A DNA stretch of 64,000 nt from Varroa destructor (Eukaryota; Arthropoda; Arachnida; Mesostigmata; Varroidae). The stretch is from contig NW_019211458.1 in NCBI RefSeq assembly GCF_002443255.2, positions 41,358,365 through 41,422,364 on the forward strand, in the 5' to 3' direction. Below the pieces are notes generated by a model. That model made no database searches. It was not told where the DNA came from and was given only the letters and a program-made list of their open reading frames with translations. Positions 39,254 through 48,856 of the stretch are shown here, piece by piece (the stretch's first letter is position 1; every line of letters begins with the position of its first letter). A program made the translations under genes and the position numbers.

Positions 39254-39303
39254 GTTATGGATCTGAGCACATGCCCTCAAGGCTGGCTGCTCAGGTCCAT
39301 AAC
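39254..39303. repeat. 16-bp inverted repeat inside the non-LTR relic
   Basis: Positions 39254-39269 pair with 39288-39303 over 16 bases (one G-T), with an 18-base loop. A further direct copy of the arm start, GTTATGGACCT, lies at 39232-39242. Confidence 0.75.
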
Positions 39304-39380
39304 ACTGAGATAGCAATGAACGCCGAATATAAAAGCAGACAACGGAACCGACACAAAAGCTGCTCTCCCCAACGGGTTAC

Positions 39381-39949
39381 GTCCTGGTGCAAGTAAACAA
39401 CCATCAGAATCCTCTAGCTAAACTGCAACAGGAGCAGAACTTTGCAAGATCTGCTCACAGAGCTTACTCGGGCAAAGCGTAAGCTACTAGTTATCAGCGA
39501 CCCTAACACTGGCTTACAAAACAGTTGGAAAATGTCCGGACGGCGCAGCGCGCATAAAAAAACAGAAAAGGAATTGCAACTGGTATAGAGACGGCGAAGG
39601 AATTTTGCTGGTTACAGAAACCTACCTTACAGCTACTCTTGCTAGTGAAATCCTAATTTGACTATAGAATACTTGAACACGATTTTAGACGGCTTAGTGG
39701 GGTTGATGACAGAGATAGAAAATGCCCTAGGGCTTATTGCTGTAGACTTTAATGCAGCATCAGAAGCACAGGGGGCTTGCAGGATAAATAGGAGCGGTCG
39801 GCAGCTGCTAGAGTAGATGGCCATGCAAAACCTGACAATGCTGAATACTGGTGGATAGTCAACCTTCTAGAACCCTGAAGGCTCCTTCTTCACAGATCCT
39901 ACGACATGCAAAGTAAATTGTACGGTCCGGTTACTGGCTAATACCTGAA
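39381..39949 (+). pseudogene. Endonuclease (EEP) domain of the non-LTR ORF2, degraded
   Basis: In order: a LVQVN start (39384-39398) like the VLQ-N opening of these ORF2 proteins; ELTRAKRKLLVISDP (39460-39504), matching the segment that normally ends in ISEP; NSW (from about 39517), matching the conserved Trp; YLNTILDGL (39676 onward); VDFNAASEAQG (39742-39774), the GDFNA catalytic block with Gly changed to Val but Asp and Asn kept; NRSGRQLLE; and LNTGG (39841-39855), matching the LLNTG-x-x-TF block. In-frame stops lie after LLE, after LNTGG and elsewhere, and a one-base shift separates the TETYL segment near 39620-39635 from YLNTIL. In an intact element this domain nicks target DNA for target-primed reverse transcription. 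Confidence 0.8.
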
Positions 39950-39979
39950 GGAGAGGAAGTAAAAAGCGATTATAATGCT

Positions 39980-40202
39980 AGAAGGTTATATGTACATTCT
40001 AAGAAGATAAGAAGGGATCCTAGCAGAACGTTTATGGTGTACCCGAGAAAAATAGAGACAATAAGAGGGAGGACATAAAACGCTGAATGCAGGAATATCG
40101 AGACCTGCCGGGTAGCAAAAACTTGTGACGACTTTTAGTGGAAGTGTGTCGAGTAAAAAGCTCGCAATAGGTTAAAAGTGGAAACCAAACAAGTGATAGA
40201 AT
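39980..40202 (+). pseudogene. Basic linker of the non-LTR ORF2, degraded
   Basis: One frame reads RRLYVHSKKIRRDPS, then RKIETIRGRT, stop, ETCRVAKTCDDF, stop, WKCVE. This fits the highly basic segment between endonuclease and reverse transcriptase of R1/jockey-type elements, with an R-R-x-Y start, a K-x-x-x-x-I-R helix, and a conserved Trp followed by an acidic pair. Composition is typical but divergence is strong; position between two better-identified domains is the main support. Confidence 0.5.
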
Positions 40203-40247
40203 GAAGTCATTTTTTAGGGTCAAACAGGTCTCATCCTACATCTACGT

Positions 40248-40505
40248 TTTCCACGCTGCGGACATGAAGGATGCGGTGTGCCACATGCTGTGTGGCGTTG
40301 CCTCATACTAGATAACAACATATGACTGCAGAAATGAGGTTATCTCTAGGAAACGACGAGAGTGTTTGAGACTTTGACAGAAAAGATCTTTGAAGGAACA
40401 AAAGCGGCTCGTAAAGTTATGGCTAAGCAACATAGAAGACGATGCTTTGTCAAGTTCAAAAAATGTACGGGGTCATTCTCCGTGCAAAAAGCTAGCTTTG
40501 TTTAG
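40248..40505 (+). pseudogene. C-terminal Cys-His finger of the non-LTR ORF2
   Basis: The frame FPRCGHEGCGVPHAVWRC (40248-40301) matches the C-x-x-CG ... EH-x-L-x-x-C finger that ends R1/jockey-type ORF2 proteins; the first Cys is now Phe. It is followed, after three stops, by ETTRVFETLTEKIFEG and a basic helix (KAARKVMAKQHRRR), as in intact elements, and the frame closes with TAG at 40503-40505. Confidence 0.65.
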
Positions 40506-41551
40506 GGGGTGAGGAATTTTATTAAAGTGACCTCCGCCTAATGATCCGGCAGCTCTAACCACTCCCTTCTAACTACCCGTAATATTGTTGATTAGGGGTC
40601 TAAGCTAACGCGTACTGAACCTTGGTGAATTAAATGCGACCGGTGAGGCTGAGCCTCACACTTAGCCCACGTTAGATAGACATTATACTCTGGTGGTACT
40701 GGTCGTACGTGTTAATTATTAATTTATCTTTTATATTTAAGCTAATAATAATTTAATCTTCTGTGAAAAATAAAGCGAGGGTCTCGCGCTATTGCGCTTA
40801 TACTGAGAGCAACTACCCTCTGTGTAAATGGAATAGTGTAGAGATCAGATAGGTGTATCCTCACGAAGCTGCCATCTATGTCCTACAAAAAGACGTGCCT
40901 ATCATTTGTCTATTTTGAATGGCGACTGACAGTTTGTTGTAGAAGTTCAGACGGGCTAAGCTCCTTGCGGCATTTTAGTTTGGTCCAGCGACAAAGACGC
41001 AATTTCCAATCAATTTAGAAAATCGAAACCTATTTATCATAAAACTTCTAGATATTGCATCTCATAAAGCTATTGTTTAGCGAAAACTTAAGAAACGGGA
41101 ATCGGTAGAGTTCAGAACGCAGTTTTTGCCTTACGCATTAACTGGTACAGAACAGCATGTGTTTAGACCCTTTCGTGTTGGGCAATTCACGCTTACATGC
41201 TGCCCCGAATATTTCACTAGTGCTATTAGCGCTGTAGTTTTCACGTGAGCACGCCCGCCTGCGATAACCGTTACCGTTATTTTTATTTATCGTCTATTTA
41301 TCGACGGACCAACTTGACCTTGACAGAACCTAGTTTCATTAGAGCTCATCTCACATAACTCGTTCTTTAGTAAGTATGAGTGACATCCTGAAACCTCAGC
41401 CGATTTACGAAAAAAGCGATTTAAGTAAACTCCAAACTTCAACAACACCTCCGTCTTTTCCGGCCCATTAAATGTATTTTGCATCTGCTGGTGATCATCA
41501 TTACGCCTAAGCACATAATGTATTATTAAAAGCCTACGACGCATCGTTGTT

Positions 41552-41578
41552 TCCTCTCATACAATCTGTATGAGAGGA
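41552..41578. repeat. Perfect 12-bp inverted repeat with 3-base loop
   Basis: TCCTCTCATACA is followed by ATC and its exact reverse complement, then by a TATATAATATTATATAATATT tract. No gene end can be assigned, so a terminator or cruciform role is only a possibility. Confidence 0.9.
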
Positions 41579-43435
41579 TATATATAATATTATATAATAT
41601 TGTCTGTTGTTTTTAGTTACTAAATAAATGTTTAAAGTTTTACATCCAATAACGCGACGCATTTCTCCACATGACTGGCTCTCAGTATGAAACGAACAGT
41701 ATCTATGCCCGGACTACAGGAAAGTCTGCCAGCTTTAGTTTTAATAAACTACAAGATCTTGCAAAATGGAACTCAGGACAGACACTATCGATCTACCAAA
41801 AATTCAAAGTATAAAACCTTAAACGAAACAACGCTCAGATCTGCCCCCAGGCGCTGTCAATGAACTTCTCAACCCGCCTTTATGTGGCGAAAGGCTCCTC
41901 TTCGACTTTGAGAAGGTTATGCGATTCAAAACAGCGGCGATACTTCCTAGATTCCACAGTGATATTTCATCCAGAGAACAAAACTAGAATGAGCCAAAGT
42001 CTCAAAAAGTATACTACTTTTACTTACTGCTAGCGAACTAGCCCCTTATAACGTAATGATAAAAACGACTATAGCCATTTTCTGTGGTGCCATTAGTTGC
42101 AATAAGTTAACAGAGGCTAACAAGAGTTAACAGAGACAAAGCAGAGAACTGACGCCAAGTCATAAACGTATATAAAAAATATAAATAAAGTAAGGACTTT
42201 AGGTATATATATATTAAAAGATGAAAAATGACCGCTAAACTAACCGCAAACATGCCAAATTTAGGTAACTCATTTTTAAGAGAATGGCGAAAAACGGTTA
42301 AAAATTGTAACAGAGAAAATGGTAGTGAAATAGTTGACACTGAGAGGGCCTGCTTTGACAGAAGCTGCTCATGACGAAACAGAAAATGGGGGTAGTTAAC
42401 ACAGAGGGTCGACTATAGCTATTGTCGGTTGCTGCAATCATTGACTGGTGTTCGCAATGCGTGTTATTTCCTCTCCAAGTACTGTGCTGTCCTGTGTCCT
42501 CGGTGGGTACGTTTCGTTCATAGGTACCACGTTGGGGGCTTGCTCGAATACTCAATAGTACGATAGCTAACATAGTTGGATTGATTTTCTTTGCTAAGGA
42601 GCCTGTTTCTTTTTGCTAGGAACCTCGGAAACATAGGTTACTTTTGCTGACCTACATTTAGTTAAGAATTCGATTAGCTCACCCTCGTAGTATCTTTGTC
42701 TGGATTGCATCACATAGCGTTTGAGACGTTCATCAATTTTCATCCCCCAAATGAACAATAGTCATTAACTCTCATCATCTGGATTTAGATTAAAAGTACT
42801 GTTTTAATTCCTAAAAAATTCAACGCATGTAGGTTTATCCATTAATGAGAAAAAAGCCAGCCCTCAGACAGAGAACAGAAACTTATGCTGCAAGCAACCT
42901 AAAAAAGTGTCTCCTATATAAGAATAGTGAGGATCAGGCTGTGAGAGAAACGTACGTGAATGATAATTATTGCCGAAATGATTTGGCGTACGCACCGAGG
43001 AACGCTGCCCAACAAAAAACGTCCACGACATTTTAGCGTCCGAATTCGAATTTGCGTCTTATCTTTTGTATAACGAAGCAGGAAAAAAACAAATACCTAG
43101 TACCAGAATAAGATGCGGAATATCTACGTGAGCAGCCATGGCTGCGGTGATCTGAGACTGTCCTAGAAAAGCTTCCACAAATATAATGCACCAGTTCCTC
43201 GCTTTTTCTACTACGCAGTTTTTGAAGTCAAAATCTATATTAAATCGTTGAGTATTGCTCTAGCCGTGTAGTAGGTAATTTGTGCCAGATAATGCCGCCA
43301 AGCCCGAACTAACGAGCCGCACTTTGTTACTCGTTAAATAATATTATCTGTTAAAAATGTTAAAAGATATATGAAAAAAACTATATTTTCCACTCCGCTT
43401 CCGCCGTATATTTCTATGATATTTAGTTTCTGCGT

Positions 43436-43473
43436 AATAGAATATGTTGGTTACATAGAATAGAATATGTTAC
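43436..43473. repeat. 23-bp tandem duplication, about 1.6 copies
   Basis: AATAGAATATGTT at 43436-43448 recurs at 43459-43471 with a 23-bp period. Confidence 0.7.
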
Positions 43474-44122
43474 AGCTTTGACAAGCAAAGCTATAAACGG
43501 TGAGTGACTTCGTCCACTTCAGTATTTTCAAGTTGCTAATGTTGCGGCCCTACGTGGGTTTAACTGAACATATACGCTGCGTCCCTTGATATAACGGAAA
43601 GTTTAAATTGGACTAGTCGCAGATATTTTTCCCATAAATTAACATAGTAGACAAGGGTAGCGTTTTATGATAACAATAAAAAGTAGGTCACACAAAGCTT
43701 TGTGCGAACTAAAATTACATATTTTTTTCTTTCCAGTTAAGCATAATCTTAATATATCAACTGGTGAGTAGCGCATGGGGTGCACTATCTGAAGCCTTTG
43801 TTCCTGCTGGGGCATAGGTTCTGCCCAGCGTTTATTTCATGCATTGTATTCATCGATCTACTATTGTACAGGCTACGCCACCTAAAATTCGATGACCTAT
43901 TTGTCGTAACTGGTATATACTTACTCATTTGCCATTCTCACTGAACGGGACCCTGGTCGTCCTATGGTAGAAAAAATCATCATGGCAGAACACAACGCAT
44001 CTTTTTCATCGGGAATACGCAATCATCCAATCTTTTCGCGCTAAGCGAATCCTCGACAGGATTAGAAACTTTTACCTTGATCCAAAGTCGATGTTCTACA
44101 TAGTTACCTATTCATGCGACTT

Positions 44123-44340
44123 TTATTCGACGAAGACGTTCATGGGGCGAATGGGATGATTTTCAATAAAATTTAGATTTGAGAAACTCAAAAATTGATT
44201 AAGGCAGCTTGAAAAGCCATTTTTGTCACACTTGGACCCTTTTAAAAAAAATCCGTTGTTAATTCGACCGTTCAGATAAGCTCTAATAGTTACAACTTTT
44301 GGGACGTTTTGCACATTTTGGCCGTTTTGAGCCTTTGCGT
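44123..44340 (-). repeat. Dispersed protein-coding-like repeat, copy 2
   Basis: Minus-strand relative of 17736-17990. One frame (44314 down to 44123, 63 codons) reads PKVV-x-IRAYLNGRIN, then CLNQFL and NLNFIENHP, in register with the copy 1 landmarks. The lysine/arginine-rich KRPKCAKRPK run just upstream lies in another frame (44283-44585), so a frameshift separates them. Similarity to copy 1 holds at both DNA and protein level, which suggests a shared ancestor rather than low-complexity chance. What it encoded is unknown; a degraded Tc1/mariner-type transposase is one possibility. Confidence 0.5.
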
Positions 44341-45512
44341 TGTAAGAACCTTTGACCTGCCATCAATCCAAAATCTTTCTTTTGTGTGACTGAGCGACAC
44401 TTAGTCGACTTGATATCTACCAATATGGTCGATGCTCGGTTGCTATTAAAGAGTAATTTTCGGCTTAAGAAAAAAACCATTTGAACACTAGTGAAGCTGT
44501 GGTCGCAGTGAATGAGTACTAAATCCAATAAACATGATCGCCAAGAACGATACGCGCACGGGACAATGGGTTTAAGTATGTGCATACAGATACTGTCTTA
44601 AAAACAAAGCATTAGAAATAATCCCTATTTAGATGCCGCATTCCGGTTCTATACGTTTTTTGAGGTGTGACATGGAGACCGTCTGCAGGAAGTTAGTTTT
44701 GCCCACGATGTCTCTTCCTGATTTGTAGTGGCGTATCCGGCGTGTTTTTTGTACTTGCGATCGGATATTTTCGATGTATGTGGTCCCATATTCCGTTGTT
44801 TGTGCCTTGGACTTTTCTGTTGTCCTGTCAGTAGTGAATTTTACTACTATTTGTGCGCCAAACTGAGGAACGAATTACACGGGCTAAAGGAAGCAATACC
44901 TTTGATATAGCTTAACATGCGCGTATCGAGTGTATTTGAAATACACATGCCATAGTCGAATATTGTCTTCAGAAGTAGCGCTTCATAATTTATTTTTACA
45001 GCAGGAAATTAGAAAAACTAATTTGCGTAAGTGGCTAGATGGCCGCTTTTCGATACAATGAACAGATGTCATTTTAAGCGGATCGTACTGAAGTTAAAGT
45101 ATGTGAAGATATTAACGATACGTATACATTTAATTTTATGAAGTTTTTCAAATACTAAAACAAACTCATCATACGTATCAGATGCTATACTCAAGTGTTT
45201 TAGAGCACTCGTCTGAACCCTAATAAACATAAGCTTTTATTAGTCAAAGAAGTTTTTAATTTCGAGCACTCCATTGCGTTACTATAGTCCGGGTAGTACT
45301 AACGATAAAAAGGTATTGTTTTAATTATCCATCTGGTCTGCTAGGGCGTATCAAGATTTCATGCCATAAATACCAAATATTACTTGCTATTTATTATTTT
45401 GCTATGAATAGCATAATTACCAGGCCATGGCAATTTCGGCTATCAGGTAAACCTGTTCTGTCCGACTTTATCATATAGAGTAATCTATATATTAGAATCA
45501 TGGCGTCATTTC

Positions 45513-45806
45513 TTATCGCATCTTATATTGAGCAAAACACAATTGCACTTCGCCGACATAAAATATTATGACACTCTCTACTTGTAAACTATTCGAAATT
45601 AAGTCTTTAACGTGACAGATATAGCTACCGATTGCAGGGGTATCAAAGTTGAAAACCGCCGAACTCACAACAAGCAAAAGGTTACCTCCATGCGGAACTC
45701 CTATTTTTGTTGGGTATCTTTGGTTAGCCGACTTCCGATAGTAGTTCTTTGCATCTTTGTACAGAACTTTTCCAGTATCAAACAACTGGTTTAATACGCG
45801 TCTCAA
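45513..45806 (-). pseudogene. Possible reverse-transcriptase relic
   Basis: A 97-codon minus-strand frame holds GVPHGGNLLLV at residues 36-46. This resembles the reverse transcriptase block GVRQGCNLSP or GVPQG-x-LSPLLF of non-LTR retrotransposons, and it is preceded by a basic stretch with LYKDAKNYY and SANQRYPTK where those enzymes have similar text. No catalytic YADD or FADD follows (the nearest is FYVGE at about residue 81), and neighbouring sequence shows no other retrotransposon domain. It is therefore a tentative relic; a chance frame cannot be excluded. Confidence 0.3.
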
Positions 45807-46317
45807 AGTAGTTCATAGGTAAAATTGGTTGGCAGTCACTTAAGGGAGCCACTAGAGAGAGACGGCGCTAGCTTTCACTGTGAGATTACAAGACACACGC
45901 GCCATATCGAAACACAGTTTACGATGGTGTTACCATTATCTTAGATACGTACCATGCAAACATAAATGCTAGCCCAGCTTTCGCAGCGGGGCTTCCAGTT
46001 TCAACGAGCTATGCTATTTTCTGTGATAATTCATTTTTGGTAAACAGCAAACCCTGCACGTTTTGTCGCCTTCTACAAAAGCGTGCAATGTCTATAACAA
46101 TAGTGGCGTTCGCGCTAAAGACCCCGGTAAATTTGCCTGAATACTTTCAACAGCTATAAGACCAAAATAGATTTATATTACTCTATCTGTAATTTAAGGT
46201 GTAACACATCAGTCTTATAGAAACGTGTTGATTATTATTATACCGGAATATATTTCATTGTCTTCACTTGATGAAAAAAACAATTGCAGCAATTATGAAT
46301 TACGTACTTGGCGTCAC

Positions 46318-46396
46318 CCTATAGGCTTCTTTCCCACGTTGTATTTTGTCACCAAACACCTATAGACGTTTGGTGATAGAACAGACCTATAGGTCT
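46318..46396. repeat. Cluster of palindromes sharing CCTATAG
   Basis: CCTATAGG at 46318-46325 is self-complementary. TCACCAAAC at 46349-46357 pairs exactly with GTTTGGTGA at 46368-46376, and CCTATAG lies in the loop. AGACCTATAGGTCT at 46383-46396 is a perfect 14-bp palindrome. Confidence 0.75.
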
Positions 46397-48792
46397 AGCG
46401 TTGAAGAACTCGCTCAGCCAGCTCTTCACTGTCAAATGTATGGCTGCGATTTTAATCTGCCGGTCGGAAAAGGTGACACTCCGTCGAAGTAAGATCTAGA
46501 GGAACTGATGCATGGAAAAAAACCGCAGACTCGAGCTCTGGCAAGGTGGCTTTTACCGTTTTGCTATAAACGGACTGGCGTTGTCCCACACTGGAAAAGG
46601 ATAACTTTGTCTTATTCATCGGGCCTCTTTCCTGGGACAATTTTTTTCACCTGATGCAACTAGGCCATATGAAGACTCTTGTTGATTATTTTCTTTCGCT
46701 CGAATTTTCTAGTTTATAAGACCCTGCCACTCCCACCAAGAGCAATTGTCGTGGCTTTGGACGAAGATGCGGCATAACTCTGGATTTAGATGCATCCTTC
46801 GGAGCTACCCATGCCTTTTCCTACTTTACGTCGTCGTGAAGATGGCACTTCTCGGCACCAGTGGTGGTTTTGTACATAAACCCGTCATTATGTCTGCGTG
46901 TTGCCCGGTGCCAAGCGAGATGCTGAGGGTCAATGAGTAGCTTTATTTTTTTCCGCTTTTCATCAACACACCAGTATTTTATTTCCGACAAAATTAACAT
47001 GTACTCAAGAAGCGTGACAATAGTCTACTGTTCGCCGATTATCTCTTCAGCCAACTGACGAATCATTTGGCGATCGGGCTGAAGTGTAATTCTATAGATC
47101 AAAGATGCTATCTTTGAGCTTAACAAGCCCCTTTTAGCAGTTCTCTCAGTTAAACAAGCCTGCTCGTATGCGGCTCAAACATTCCACGCTGCTTTTGCAA
47201 ATTTTGACTTCGGTACAAAGCCTAGGTATCAAAAATTCACTTCCTTTATACTAGAGCCTTTATTTTCAAAAACTAAAACTTCACATAGAATCTCCTTTAT
47301 TTCACAGTGAAATTTCAGCGGACCTACAGGAAAGAGTCAGTACTTCGGAATGGTGTGTAAAAGAAAACAAAGAATATAGAATAAAAGAGGAAGAAATAGA
47401 GTAAGAGCAGACCCAAATAACTTTTACGTCAATCTAATTTTGACTCGCAGGGGGTAGATCATTCGGCTCTCACAAGAAACCCAAAGAAAGGGTATATTCT
47501 AACTTGTCAACTTGTGGATGTCTTCGTGTACTCACAGTAATAACAACAATCATAACTAGATCAGAGCCGTCGCATAATCTCTAACTATCAAAGTTAGTTT
47601 AGAGCAAGATAAGAAAACGCGTAGCTTTGTTTAGGTTAAAGTCAAAATAGGATACCATTTTTAAAGCCTGGTTGATGCTGTTCCTTCATTTCAAGTAGTT
47701 CCTTAATATTTGTCTTAAGGCATTAATATTCAACTTGTTTAATAATTGCCTATCCTTGGCCACTGTTTGATTAAACGAACTAATTCCAGGAAGGATAGTA
47801 AGTACAATTATAAACCACGTTACATTATCTCCAGTTCCTAGAATGCTATCGTCAAGACTAACGTAGCCAGTCCGGGCTACGAGTCGCAGATTATTAACAA
47901 ATCTCTTCGTATGCTTGACCAATAGGAAAGCAATGCGATTATCGATTCGGGGCGAATAACATAAGATTAGGCGCGCTGTAACGGCTTGGACTACCTTTAT
48001 CCTCCTCCTAATGGTTTATCAAAAGCCGGACGAATTGAGAAGTTATCAGCGATCAAGTTAATCGTTGGGGTAGCTACCACTCTACCGTATTACTGCTGGA
48101 AATTTCACAAATCCAGCCAGCTGCACTGGTTCTAGGTATTGACCTAATTTTCAGCGTCATTAGCCGATTCACGGATATTTTTCAGCTGACATTTGGCAGG
48201 CCGTTTTTCCTGTACCTATGTCGTTGACCGATTTTCTGTGGTTTGAATGGGTTTTGGCAGACGAGTTTCAACCACCATGGGCCATGAGTGCTCACTGCCT
48301 GAACGTTGTTGCGAATAAACTCAATCAGATCTTACTTATCGCTGACGGATTAAAGTCTGACCTTTGTTATATCATCGACACAAATACCGTTACATTAGAA
48401 GTTCGTGTTAAATGTTTGCTTGAGTGTAAGCGTAACATCTGAAGATAAATGAAACGCAAATGATAAAGAGAGGAATCATACGTAGGGATGCGTGGATGAA
48501 TGCAATAAAGAAACTCATGTAGCATTATATTAGCTATCCGTCTAATATCGTACGTGCACGCTCACATGATGGTTACGGTCCAGAGGCACAGCTAGTGCAG
48601 AAATGGAAAACGTTAGCTTTCGCCGGCAGCGATCATCTAGATTTTAAAGCTTCCAGGAATACCTTCTACATTTACATTAGTGGTTCTAACGGTCCATGGT
48701 CCTGATAAAGGAAAGACTAACTCGATAATCAATATCCTTAGTATTAATTAGGTCGAGGTGAATCTAGTTATGTTAAACTCCTTTTTTAAACT

Positions 48793-48856
48793 CCTAAAAG
48801 CCGCTTTTAGGGTACCTATAAAGGATAATGAGTTTGACTGAGTTGTTCAGTCAAAC
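48793..48856. repeat. Two adjacent perfect hairpins
   Basis: CCTAAAAG at 48793-48800 pairs with 48804-48811, and GTTTGACTGA at 48832-48841 pairs with 48847-48856. Loops are 3 and 5 bases. Confidence 0.75.

Larger units (their letters stand above)
38960..40505 (+). mobile_element. Decayed non-LTR retrotransposon (R1/LOA/jockey-like), reverse transcriptase missing
   Basis: Four remnants occur in the expected order on one strand: zinc-knuckle-like remains of ORF1 (about 38967-39150), the apurinic-type endonuclease of ORF2 (39381-39949), the basic linker that normally precedes the reverse transcriptase (39980-40202), and the C-terminal cysteine-histidine finger (40248-40505). Only about 45 bp separate linker and finger, where a reverse transcriptase of well over 1 kb should lie, so that domain is deleted. 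Many in-frame stops and at least two frameshifts mark it as long dead. I see no poly(A) tail or target-site duplication. Clade assignment rests on domain order and motif style only. Confidence 0.75.
40506..44122. other. No supportable gene; AT-rich non-coding stretch
   Basis: Nothing identifiable beyond one perfect hairpin and a 23-bp duplication listed separately. Frames are at most 91 codons and have no motifs. Confidence 0.55.
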
